This document shows, one piece after another, positions 11,903 through 21,380 of a stretch of DNA of 64,000 bases (position 1 is its first letter; every line of letters begins with the position of its first letter). The notes under the pieces were generated by a model, which was not told where the DNA came from, did not search any database, and was given only the letters and a program-made list of their open reading frames with translations. The stretch lies in NCBI GenBank assembly GCA_016647705.1, contig CM028340.1, forward strand, positions 12,291,001 through 12,355,000. Reading direction: 5' to 3'. Source of the DNA: Eucommia ulmoides (taxonomy: Eukaryota; Streptophyta; Magnoliopsida; Garryales; Eucommiaceae). The translations under genes were made by a program, and so were the position numbers.

Positions 11903-12560
11903 TTGGCTCTGCAGCTTGAGATGGAGGAATATCAAGACGACCTTCTAGTGCTTAGTGGGGGAGAAACTAACCCACAAGTGCTATCTTTGATTCCAGCAAA
12001 AGGGTTGTTTGACTATGTTCGAATTGCTTCTCCAAGAGAAATTCCAGAGGAGTTTCCCCCTCATCCGGATGGGGAAAAATCTACAGATATTAAGTTCCCA
12101 TTGGGCCAATCCGCTTTCATGTTAGCCAACAGTGCGAAGAACCATTTGCTTTCGGTGGGACTACATCCAGAAAGACGGAAGTACCGACTTTGTGTATCGA
12201 GGGTCGAAAATTCGGGGAACAAAGGTACAATAGTTGTAGTTGTGGATAAAGCATTGAGTTCTACAGCCTTATATCCAGCACTTCAATTCCAATATTCCAA
12301 GGACACCGCCGCATAGGTTCTCAAGCATGATAATCAGTTGTGGAATGTTCTGAGGGGTATTGATTCGTGCTTTAATCTACACAAGTGCTTTGATGTCAAC
12401 TTGGGATCTAGTGAGATTGTCACAGACCAGCCACTGTATCCTCATTCAGTGGATAAGCTCTACAAAGCCAATATATCTGGAAGACAGCAGAAGACATTAC
12501 AACCGCAGACCAAATTAGAAGCATTATCAGAAGAAGTTTACGAGGACGTCGACAGCTCAA
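11903..12560 (+). pseudogene. Post-protease segment of unknown content
   Basis: Two consecutive same-strand readings (about 11903-12316 and 12338-12571) follow the protease. The first part (EIPEEFPPHPDGEK) is faintly like the linker before gypsy RT. Nothing after it matches RT, RNase H, integrase or a chromodomain. I interpret it as the remains of a large internal deletion, or sequence of foreign origin. It runs into the polypurine tract. Confidence 0.5.
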
Positions 12561-12571
12561 GTGGGGGAGAA

Positions 12572-13028
12572 TGTCACGGTCTTAGCTTGTCCAGTGCTTG
12601 TTCTCGCACATGGCCGCTTGTCCCTGACCCTTTTCATTTGTTTTCTAGACTAGTTTAGCTTAGATTAGCTTAATTTAGTTTATTTCTTTCATTTCTTGTA
12701 GAAAGACACCATTATGACTCATCAAGTATAATGATATCTATTGTAGTCACTTGTATTTTTTTACTTAAAGTACTATGTGGGAGGACATGCTCTTGAAGTC
12801 ATTCAAGCCTTTCACACCTTGTAGCCTTTGATATTAATACAATTGTTGTTGTTATTGTAATTGTATTCTTCTCTACATTACCGGCATGTGTTGTTGTAGG
12901 GAAACTCGTTGCTATTGAAATCGCTTCCGCTATTTAAGATCCTCTGATCTTCAGGCTTGCTACTAGGCGGTCCTCTAGTTAGCGCCGCACGGTCCACTTT
13001 CTAGCCTCAAAAGGCTCGGCTCGACACA
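12572..13028 (+). repeat. 3' LTR of the gag-protease element
   Basis: It begins TGTCACGGTCTTAGCTTG, ends GGCTCGACACA and is followed by TSD CCTAG. It is co-linear with the 5' LTR over its full 457 bp. Confidence 0.92.
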
Positions 13029-13033
13029 CCTAG

Positions 13034-13491
13034 CCATGCATGGGTTGATCTGGTATGGAACGAGGACATCTAATAGAAGTTTGATTATCATTTCTAAGGA
13101 TGACAGGTTAACCTCACCTACTCCTCCCTCCATGCTCACGTGTGTGATCGTCGTGATAACTCGTAATAAGAGCATGGACAACAATTACTGCAGCTAAATA
13201 TGGAACGTAGAGAGGATCATGGGAAAGACGGTTATGAGGTAAATCGGTTCGAATATATACAGGGAAAACATGTATTAGACACAACTCTCAATATTACATT
13301 CATAATACAATCTTAGCTTTTTATCTCTTAAAGAGCAATCTGATCTTATTCTCACGCCGGAGGTTCTTTGGCTGACACCACACTGGTGTCCCCCTCAAAA
13401 TTAACTGATTTTACAAGTTGGATTGCATGTTGCAGAGGTTTCCAACACGTAAAGACATGTAACACATACCGAGGATTTTTTGACAACATCA
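13034..13491 (+). repeat. E1 5' LTR, right part
   Basis: This is the continuation of the LTR interrupted at 9740. It starts CCATGCATGGGTTGATC, contains a TATA-like AATATATACAGGG near 13250 and ends TTTTGACAACATCA. It matches 20468-20926 and, in reverse, the E2 LTR at 59845-60480. Confidence 0.85.
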
Positions 13492-13589
13492 TTTAGCACC
13501 GTCTATGGAAGAAGAATAAAAAGAAGTTCATTGATGAGATAAGGCAGTTACGGTTAAGCATAATAAATCTGAGTCAAGGAGAAGAAATC

Positions 13590-14300
13590 CTATTCCACGT
13601 AGATATAAGAACACGTATAGAGGCTCCAAGTGAAGTTCGTGTTACTACTCTATTCAAAATGCGAGATGATAGCCCCGTCAGTATTCCTGGGGTCAGCTTC
13701 ATGATAAATGTGATTGATCCATTCATTGGGAAAATAGACCGTGGACAAAGGAAGAAGGTCCATGAGACAGGAAAGAAACCAGGCATTAGAAAAGTAATCG
13801 CGCCGACAGGCAAAACTGGACCGTTGATCACGTTTAACAACGAGGACTGTGTGGATGTGGCTCATCCTCATGATGACGCCTTAGTAGTAACACTTTAGAT
13901 CTCCAGCTTTGAGGTGTGAAGAATTTTGGTTAACATAGGCAGTTTAGTCAACATCATTTTCGTTAACACACTCAGTCAAATGGGTGTCCCCGACTCTTTC
14001 ATTAGGTCAACCTAAATATTGATGGTGGGTTTTAATGGGAACCTGACCTCTCTAACGAGGAATATCACATTGCTCGTCACAATAAGAAAGCATGAGCATG
14101 GATCGACCAAGGCTATGGAGTTTATCGTAATGGATTCTACGTCCCCATACAATGCTACCTTGGGACGATCTTAGCTCCATGCAATGGGAGCTGTAGTGTC
14201 AAAACTTTATCAATGTGTTAAGTACATGAAGGATGGCAAGATGATCGTCAGTCGAGGAGACCAAGCTGTGTCCAAGCAATGTTTAGCAATAACCAAGAAG
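13590..14300 (+). pseudogene. E1 gag/protease remnant
   Basis: The translation contains GPLITFNNEDCVDVAHPHDDALV followed by a retroviral-type aspartic protease in which the active-site DTG reads NIG (RILVNIGSLVNIIF), then the GFNG and DSTSPYNATLG landmarks. It aligns residue for residue with the better preserved E2 copy at 58497-58165 (minus strand). Stops occur at about 13896, 13917 and later. Almost all of gag that should precede it is missing, and only about 100 bp separates the PBS from this region. Confidence 0.8.
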
Positions 14301-14332
14301 AGGAAGAAGACTACCAAACAACAACATGAGCA

Positions 14333-14545
14333 AAGGTATATCAGAGCTTAGACCAACAACCCAGCTCAAGAGAAGGAGCTCGCCAGAGCTTAGAATAAAT
14401 AACCCAGCTCAAAAGCAAATGCATAGTAGAGCTCTGATCAACGGCCCAACTCAGGAGAAAAGGTCCATCAAAGCTTAGATCAACAACCCAACTTAGGAGC
14501 AAAGGCGCATCAGAGCTCAGATTGACAACCTAGCTCAGGTCAGCA
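14333..14545 (+). repeat. Tandem repeat in the E1 protease-RT linker
   Basis: Four to five degenerate units of about 54-66 bp repeat the pattern AGAGCTTAGATCAACAACCCAGCTCAG + GAGAAA/GCAAAGG...CATC. They would have coded Gln/Ser-rich linker sequence (for example SDQ, QPS). The array sits between the protease and the RT. Confidence 0.7.
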
Positions 14546-14729
14546 GCTCCGCGCAAGAGATCGATGATTTCAGGGAGCATCCCGGAGTTTTTCAGCTAGC
14601 TGAACAAGTTAAAGAAGTAAATTTCAATCAAGGGACCAAAAAGTTGTTGATTGGCACAACGCTGAGCAAACTTGAGGAAAAGAGCACATGCAATTGTCAG
14701 AAAAGAATCTAGATGTGTTTGCTTGGGTA

Positions 14730-17700
14730 CTTGAAGACATGAAGGGAATTATCCCTAAGGTGATGGTTCACCGACTTGATATCTCGAGGTCGTACCCTCT
14801 AGTAAAATAGAAGAGAAAGATGTTTAATCTAGAGAACAAAAAGGTAATAGAGTCTGAAGTGCGAAGACTGCTAAAAAAAGAATGGTAATCTACCCAAAGT
14901 GGCTAGCCAACCCGATGCTGGTCAAGAAGAAGAATGGAAAATGAAGAATGTGCGTGGACTTTACTAACTTTAACTAGGCATACCTTAAGGATTGTTACCC
15001 GATACCTAGGATAGACCAGATGGTAGACGCAGTTGCTGCGGGGCACGAGTTATTATCCATGATGGATGCTTACTTAGGGTATAATCAGATCCAAATGAAT
15101 CACTATGACAAGGAAGTAATGACTTTCATCACCCCTAGAGGCACGTTGTGCTACAGAGTGATGCCTTTTAGTCTGAGAAACGCTAGGGCGACATATCAAC
15201 GTTTGGTGAACCATATGTTCCAAGAAAAAATTGGAGCAACTATAGAGGTTTATATAGATGACATGTTGGTCAAGAGTTCTAAGAAGAAATATCATTTGGT
15301 GTATCTAGAAGAAGCTTTTGCAATATTACGGAAGTACAATATGAAGTTTAACCCTGAGAAGTGTGCATTCAATGTAACGTAAGGCAAATTTCTAGGTTTT
15401 ATAGTAAACAAGATAGGCATTACAGTTGATGCTAGGCAGATAGAAGCTGTCAAAAGTATAAAGTCCCCTACAATGATACATGAAGTCTAGGTGCTGATAG
15501 GAAGATTGGTGCTATGAACAGGTTCATCTCCAAATTTATAGATAGATGTATCCCTTTCTTAAAAATCTTGAGAGAAAACAAGAATTTTCATTGAAATGAA
15601 GCCAGTGAATGTGTCTTGCAGTCCATCAAGGATTACTTAGGCTCTATTGAAACTTTAGATAAGGTCAAACTTGAAGATGAGCTATACTTGTACTTAGCAG
15701 TCACCACGGTTGCGGTCAGCGCAACATTAGTGAAAGAATGCACAAGAGGGTAGAAGTCAATATTCTACGTAAGTAAATCATTGGTACTAGCAGAAACTCG
15801 CTACACTGAGCTCAAGAAGCTTTCTTTAGCCTTGATAGCCGTAGCCCCAAAGCTGTGACCTTACTTCTAAGTGTATGCAATCAATATACTAACTTCGTAC
15901 CCACTTAGAGCAGTAATACACAGGCCAGAGGCTTTAGGCATCCTCATGAAGTGGGCAATAGAAATAAGAGAGTTTTACGTCACGTTTAAGCCTAGAATAG
16001 CAATCAAAGGCCAAGTGTTGGCCGACTTCATCGTTGAGTTGACACCCCTAGAAGGAACAACTGTGGAAGACAGTGAGTGCACACTAATGCCAGTAAGACT
16101 ATAAAAATTATGGGTTAACAAAGCATCGAACTCAAAAGGATGCGGGGTTGGCATAATTCTGGAAACTCTAAAAGGTGACCAACTCGAGAAAGTTATGCAG
16201 TTTGGATTCCAAGCATTCAACAATGAAACAAAATACGAAGCTGTTATCCTGGGCCTGACCTTAACGAAGGAGTTGGGAGCCCATAATGTGGAGGTCAGAT
16301 CAAATTCACAGCTCATAGTGAATCAGATAAATAGGACATACATAGTCAACGAATGGAGATTGCACATCTACGTTGATAAAGTAAAAGAGTTAATTACGGC
16401 CTTTGATTGCTATTAGATTGAAGCCATTCCAAGAGCTGAGAATGACAGAGCATATGTGCTATCGATTTTGGCATAATCCTTTGGTCCAAGCCAGAAATCC
16501 AAGGTGGTGGATTATTTAGAGCAACCATCTGTATCAACTCAAACTAAATCCTATGCCTGCATTGGAGATTTAGGACAAGAAAAAGATTGGAGAACACCAC
16601 TAGTACATTACCTGACTGACAGAGTGTTACCAAACAACAAAGAGTCAGCTCAAAAAATCTTGTATAAAGTAGCAACATACATCAAGATGGGTGGCAAGTT
16701 GTACCGAAGGTCTTTTACACATCCGTTGTTGCTTTGCTTATGACCAAAAGAAGCCACCTATGTGCTACGAGAAATCCATGAAAGAGTTTGTTGAAACCAT
16801 CAAGGAGGAAAAACCTTAGCACACAAAGCACTTACAATCGGGTATTACTGGCCGACGATGCACAACGATGCAAATGAGTATGTCGAGAAGTGCGATAAAT
16901 GCCAACGGTTCTCGAATGACATCCGGGTTCATTCTCAAACACAAACACCCATCCATAGTCTATGGCCCTTTGCTTAATAGGGGATGGATATTCTAGGGCC
17001 ATTTACGTCGGTGCTTGAGAATAAGAAGTATTTATTAGTAGTTATTGATTACTTAACCAAATGGGTGGAAGCTGAGGCATTCGTGACTGTGTGCAAAAAT
17101 GAAGTCAAGAACTTCCTTTGGAAGCAAGTAATCTGCCGTTTCGGTATTTTGGCAGTACTGATATCAGATAATGGAACCCTTTTTACTGAGGGAAAAGTTA
17201 CTTGGATGTACAATGAATTGAAAATACAATATCAAACATCAAGCCTGGCTTATCCACAAGTAAATGGGTAAGCAGAGGTAACAAATAGGTCAATCAAAGA
17301 AGCGCTCAAAAAACGGTTGGACGATGCTAAAGACAAGTGGGTGGAAGAACTACCAACAATATTGTAGGCCTGCTGTACTACTTCAAGAATAACTATGGGG
17401 GAAACACCTAATTCCATAACATATGTAATGGAAGCAGTGGTCCTAGTGGAGATCGATTTACCTTCGAGACGAGATAACACAGTTACTCTCATGGAAAATG
17501 AGGTTGTAATATGCTAAGAGTTAGACCAGCTAAAAGAGAAACGAGACCAAGCAATGTTGAGGATAGTGGCCTACAAATCAAAGATGGTAAGGACGTTCAA
17601 CCATGCAGTTTGCCCAAGGCACTTCACAATAGGAGAGTTAGTACTTCGGAGGGTAATGCCACACTACCTAGAGGTTCGATTAGGAAAACTAGCTCCTACC

Positions 17701-17830
17701 TGGGAAGGACCATATAAGGTGGTCAAGGTTAACAGACTTGGGATGTGCTAGTTAGAAGATCTGAATGGTGTGCCAATTCTTCAGCCATGGAATATTGCGC
17801 ATTTGTGAAAATACTTTGTGTGAGTTTCTT
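14730..17830 (+). pseudogene. E1 pol: RT, RNase H, archaeal-type RNase H, integrase
   Basis: RT landmarks are the DAVAAGHELLSMMDAYLGYNQI block (about 15023-15090) and the catalytic YIDDM at about 15250-15265. RNase H follows at about 15660-16100. A second, archaeal-type RNase H lies at about 16110-16500 (NNETKYEAVILGL..., the Tat hallmark). Integrase shows the zinc-binding half with CDKCQRFSND near 16890-16920, MDILGPF and SDNGT as parts of the DDE core, and the tail LNGVPILQPWNIAHL near 17765-17800 typical of Tat pol ends. More than a dozen stops and several shifts make it non-functional. Confidence 0.88.
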
Positions 17831-17959
17831 GTTATTTGTCATATTATTTTGCATTAAAGATTTAAAGAAAAATTGTTTGTTATTTTGATTGTAAGCTTTT
17901 GAATGAGTAGTCATAGCCGCTTATCTTCACCAAAATGTTTCAGCAAGGACCATCCCTAC

Positions 17960-18600
17960 ACTTAGGATAATAAATAGTCTGAAAATGAGCTGCCAAGGTC
18001 AGCTTACCAACCAACCGAACTGCCTAGATTAGTTCATCTCTGAACTAAGCTGCCTAGAACGGCTCATTCATAAAACCAAGCTACCAAGATCTGCTCATCA
18101 ACCGACTAAACTGCCTAGAATAGTTCACATATAAACTAAGCTTCCAAGATCAGCTCATCAACCAACTGAACTGCCTAGATCAGTTCGTCTCTGAACTGAG
18201 CTGCCTTGATCAGCTCATTCGTAAAATCGAGCTGCCATGATCAACTCATCAACCAAACAAACTGCCTAGATTCATTCGTCTCTGAACTGAGCTACCTAGA
18301 TCAGCTCATTCGTAAAACTGAGCTGCCAAGATCAGTTCATCAACTAAATTGAACTGCCTAAATCGGTTTATCCATAACTGAGCTGCCAAAGATCAGCTCA
18401 TCAACTAAACTGAACTGCCTAAATCAACTCATTCCTAAACTAAGTTGTTAAGATTAGCTTATCAACCAACCGAACTGCCTACATCGGCTCATTGACCAAC
18501 TACCTAGATTAGTTTACCAATCAAACTGAGCTTTGAAGGTTGGCTGATCAAATCACCAATTGGCCGAACCACTGAGATCAGCTCAACGCACCAACGAAGT
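17960..18600 (+). repeat. E1 alternating hairpin minisatellite
   Basis: About 18-19 units of roughly 30 bp alternate between GAGCTGCCAAGATCAGCTC-type and GAACTGCCTAGATCAGTTC-type cores, joined by linkers such as ATCAACCAACT and GTCTCT. Each core is a 6-bp inverted repeat with a 7-base loop. The two types differ by paired changes in both arms (GAGCTG/CAGCTC versus GAACTG/CAGTTC). The array lies between pol and the antisense ORF. The reverse-orientation copy is in E2 at 57114-57740. Confidence 0.88.
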
Positions 18601-19190
18601 TACTCTGATCAACGTACTTAGTAAACACAATGGAAACTTACCAAATCTCAAAGCAAGCTTCTCAGATTGACTTGGCCAAGACGCTGAGCCATTTACGGCA
18701 ATTCATTCAAGAGCTAACGTGCAACAAGTTATCAAATTTCAGGCCAGTAAGTACATTATTCTATTAGTTTGTTGAGACTCATACGGTCCACATCATGTCT
18801 ACTACTTATACCTGATATGGAGGATGGCAGATGACTTACTCCCATTTATCCAAACCTTATTCTTAAACGCGATGTTTGAGAATCCATACCCTATGTCTGA
18901 ACGATAAGTGCTTCATTTTAATCTGAGTATTGTTATGGAATTTCACTCAACGCACGACATATGAAGTTTGACAGTTTCTTATAAACAACGGATATGTCAT
19001 TAAATCCAAAAAGAAAAAATGGTTTTGAACTTATCACTTCTTATCACGGCGTCAATACAAAATAGACGTAATTATACACAAATCAGATTTTACAATCACA
19101 GGAATCCTTCTCAAGATATTATTCTTTTCTAGTGTTGAACTTATCACTTTTTATCATGGAGTTCGGACTAGAAAAAGAAGTTACATATGT
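18601..19190. other. E1 region between minisatellite and antisense ORF
   Basis: No coding signal is seen. The region includes two similar segments reading TTGAACTTATCACTT(C/T)TTATCA at about 19023 and 19135. It is the 3' flank of the antisense ORF when read on the minus strand. Confidence 0.5.
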
Positions 19191-19193
19191 AGG

Positions 19194-19217
19194 GGCTTAT
19201 TTGGTGACTAATAAGCC
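19194..19217 (-). terminator. Conserved stem-loop downstream of aORF-A (E1)
   Basis: GGCTTATT (19194-19201), loop TGGTGACT and AATAAGCC (19210-19217) form a perfect 8-bp stem 43 bases past the aORF-A stop. The homologous sequence in E2 (about 56730-56751) keeps a 6-bp stem. A role in transcript end formation is inferred only. The conserved AATAAG inside it resembles a polyadenylation hexamer. Confidence 0.4.
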
Positions 19218-19259
19218 TGTACTATTCAAAAATATATATATAAAAAATAAATAAAAACC

Positions 19260-19718
19260 TTACTCCGATCCAGGAGAAGATAAAGAACCTAAGTCTTTGG
19301 ACTCCAAACTCAAGAGATGGAAGTCACCCGCTTCATACTAGCTCAGTGCTAGAACTAAGGAGCATGTTTTCTCTCTTTTCTCTTTGTTCTTGTCCAGGAT
19401 CTTCTCTATTTCTATCTTCAGCATACCATTGTGAGTTTTATGAAGACGCATTTAGGCTCACAACTCTTCGATTTTTTTCTCTGCCACTCGCAACGAACCA
19501 CGAAGTTCCTGGAATTGAGATATTGCGCAGAAATGGGCGGCATTGATGGAAGTAAAAAAGACACTGGCATCCTCAATAGCTCGAAGCCTAGAGTGCCCTT
19601 CCTCAAGGGTCTTCGCCATTATCATGAGTTCGCGAAAGCGATACCCTAGTCTTACTTCCTTCTTTCTTTCCACTTGAACAACCTCAAAAATGTTAGAAGC
19701 AGATGAGGATGAGGCCAT
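19260..19718 (-). pseudogene. aORF-A of E1: antisense ORF in a Tat retrotransposon
   Basis: It starts MASSSSASNIFEVVQ at ATG 19718 and, allowing three in-frame stops, ends with ...LGSLSSPGSE and TAA at 19260-19262 (459 nt). It runs against gag-pol of its own element. E2 has the homologue at 56194-56651 with nearly the same length (458 nt), the same start (MSS-SASGIF) and the same end (LGPASSPRSN). Shared blocks include AHFCAI/AYFCAI..QELR and a Lys-rich helix. The middle looks helical, possibly coiled coil. I do not recognise a family. Extra antisense ORFs 3' of pol are known in Tat-lineage elements. A palindromic TATA sequence lies 86 bp upstream. Confidence 0.75.
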
Positions 19719-19803
19719 ATTTGAACTAAGACAAAAGGAAACAGGAGGAAGAAGAAGATAGGAAATTCGCAGAAGAAAGTTTGTGAAAAAGTCTCAACGA
19801 GGA

Positions 19804-19821
19804 TTGGCTTTAAATAGCCAA
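19804..19821 (-). promoter_or_regulatory. Palindromic TATA element upstream of aORF-A (E1)
   Basis: Read on the minus strand it is TTGGCTATTTAAAGCCAA, with 6-bp inverted arms TTGGCT/AGCCAA around ATTTAA. The identical 18 bases stand in the same place in E2 (56096-56113), although the elements have otherwise diverged greatly. It lies 86 bp before the aORF-A ATG with a pyrimidine-rich leader between, so it is a good candidate core promoter for the antisense gene. Confidence 0.6.
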
Positions 19822-20026
19822 ACTGGTGATTATGAAATGACGGGAAAGGTGAAACTCAATCAGCGGAATATTTATGATGTATGGAGCGAAACGGTGGCAA
19901 CAAATATTGAGAGAAAAACGATGGTTTCCAAGATCAAATACGGTAGATGCTTAAAGTCAGTCATAATTACAGAGTGTCACCATTACAAAACCGAAAAGAC
20001 TAAAGACAGAAAAGACAGACAATTAA

Positions 20027-20400
20027 TCAAACAGTGCTCAGCTGATCTGTATTGTCTGGCAGAGGTACGACGTGAAGCTCAATTAGCACCAAGATTAACT
20101 CACTAGGCAGTGCACGAGCATGGTCAGGAGTGAGTTGACCTCGGTTAAAGATAAGCTAAATTTGGTTAGAGTTGAGCCGAGCCTGGCCAGGAGTAGGCAG
20201 AGCCTAACCAGAGGGCCCAAGAGTTCTGCTCACAGTTGCTAATGTCTATACTATTGCCTTAGCTTGGTCGGTAGGACATTAACCTTCGTGTTTAGCTCAG
20301 TCTTCATCAAATCGAACTCGGGCAAAAGGTCTGGAGTTCTGGTTGAATAAAGTCAAAATTTTAAAACTTCAAAAAAATTTACACCGAGGACGAGGCCGTT
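20027..20400 (-). pseudogene. aORF-B remnant of E1 (C-terminal part)
   Basis: The stop TGA at 20029-20027 and the preceding codons (…ADQLGIV in E2, a matching block here) are homologous to the end of the long antisense ORF of E2 (stop at 55886-55888). Upstream are degenerate repeats of the type CTGACCA(A/G)GCTC, as in E2's Ser-Asp-Gln-rich tail. The N-terminal and coiled-coil parts are missing, apparently through the same deletion that removed the polypurine tract and the start of the 3' LTR. The distance from the aORF-B stop to the palindromic TATA is about 206 bp here and 208 bp in E2. Confidence 0.65.
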
Positions 20401-20465
20401 ATTGAAATAGAAGAAAAATGATATTTCGTCTCGCTTCAACGAATCGCCACGAAAGTTAGGAGGGC

Positions 20466-20926
20466 AACCATGCATGGGTTGATCTAATTTAAAACGAGGC
20501 CTTCTAATAAAGGCCTGATTATCAACTCTAAGGATGGTAGGTCAACCTCACCTACCCCTCCCTCCATGCTTACAAGTGTGATCGTCGTGATAACCCGTAA
20601 TGAGAACGTAGACAACAATCACTGTAGCTAAATATAGAACGCGAAGAGGATCACAGAAAGGACGATTACGAGGTAAATCGGTTTGAATATATAAAGGAAA
20701 AACAGGTATTAGACACAACTCTCAATATTATATTCATAATACAGTCTTAAGCTTTTTATCTCTCAAAGAGTAGTCTGATCTTATTTTCACGCCAAAGGTT
20801 CATTGGCCAATATCACACCGGTGTCCCCCTCAGAACTAATTGGTTTTACAGGTTGGATTGCAGGTTACAGAGGTTTCCGACACGTGAAGAGCTGTAATAC
20901 ATACCGGGAAGTTTTTAGCAACATTA
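20466..20926 (+). repeat. E1 3' LTR, truncated
   Basis: It matches 13034-13491 from CCATGCATGGGTTGATCT to the element end AGCAACATTA, followed by TSD ACCTC at 20927-20931. The first ~165 bp of the LTR, present in the 5' copy at 9574-9740, is absent, and unrelated sequence (aORF-B side) abuts at about 20465. Confidence 0.85.
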
Positions 20927-20931
20927 ACCTC

Positions 20932-21039
20932 CCATGAGCCGTGTAACACAAGAATTGCTTTTATGCGAATACACCAATTCACATGGTTATATTTGGTGAA
21001 TCGGAGGACTTGAAATGGAAGCAAATTGTTGTTTGACAT
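20932..21039 (-). pseudogene. Copia gag, N-terminal piece
   Basis: It starts MSNNNLLPFQVLRFTKYN and contains WCIRIKAIL, the standard start of copia gag proteins (DUF4219/UBN2 type). It breaks off at SWEV exactly at the E1 insertion and resumes at 9568 on the other side. Confidence 0.85.
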
Positions 21040-21380
21040 CTCTCTCTCTCACTCCATCTCACCATAAGTCTCACTGGCATTGATACCACTTTATTGGAAC
21101 AAGAGTGCTCTATGAAAAACATTCAAAATATAATTTAACTCACAAAAATATAAAAGAAAATGTCAAAAAATCAATATACTTCACAGTTATCTCAAATTAA
21201 AAAAAAAAAAAACCATAGACCATATATACTACTACAAACTAGTAATCTAATTATTTCCACTAGCATACTATCCCACTAACATTGAAATTTATTGTGTTAA
21301 AACTAAAATATGTAACTCCACAATACATAAAATATTAAATTAAAATATTAATAAAAATAAAATTTATTATTTTTTCAACG

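Larger units (their letters stand above)
9741..13028 (+). mobile_element. Gag-protease-only Ty3/gypsy element nested in the E1 5' LTR
   Basis: LTRs of 457 bp lie at 9741-10197 and 12572-13028 (TGTCACGG...GACA/CACA). They differ at about two dozen positions (near 5%), so this insertion is younger than its host. The TSD CCTAG is at 9736-9740 and 13029-13033. The PBS TGGTATCAGAGC (10200-10211) matches initiator tRNA-Met, and a polypurine tract GTGGGGGAGAA (12561-12571) precedes the 3' LTR. Only gag and protease are recognisable. The roughly 690 bp between protease and 3' LTR holds no RT, RNase H or integrase motif. The gag/protease type resembles chromovirus (Tekay/Reina-like) elements. Confidence 0.9.
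9574..20926 (+). mobile_element. E1: Tat-lineage Ty3/gypsy element, degenerate
   Basis: Termini TGATGTTGG...GCAACATTA are flanked by ACCTC. The 5' LTR is 9574-9740 plus 13034-13491 (about 625 bp, split by another element). A PBS-like TTTAGCACCGTCTATGG follows. Internal order: protease remnant, RT, RNase H, a second archaeal-type RNase H, integrase, hairpin minisatellite, antisense ORFs, 3' LTR. The dual RNase H and the TTTGGCGCCGTCTGTGGG-type PBS place it in the Tat lineage (Ogre/Retand relatives). Most of gag is missing and pol has many stops. The 3' LTR (20466-20926) lacks its first ~165 bp. The two LTRs differ at roughly one base in eight by eye, so the element is old. Confidence 0.88.
8468..21380 (-). 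mobile_element. Ty1/copia element, gag only, split by a nested gypsy element
   Basis: Related LTRs lie at 8468-8955 and about 21092-21380. Both contain AAAATATAA(C/T)TTA(G/A)CTCACAAAAATATA and end toward TTTATTATTTTT. A primer-binding site, TGGTATCAATGCC on the minus strand (21088-21076), adjoins the right LTR, so the element reads leftwards. Between the LTRs, after removing the nested gypsy element, only gag remains: its glycine/arginine-rich tail runs straight into the left LTR and no protease, integrase or RT is present. The left LTR also carries about 200 bp of extra sequence (about 8615-8830, with C and A runs) absent from the right one. It is non-autonomous and decayed. Confidence 0.75.

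Noticed and set aside
17950..18610. Possible CRISPR-like array (regular ~30-bp repeats)
   Set aside because: There are no constant repeats with unique spacers. Units alternate in type and diverge gradually, inside a plant retrotransposon.
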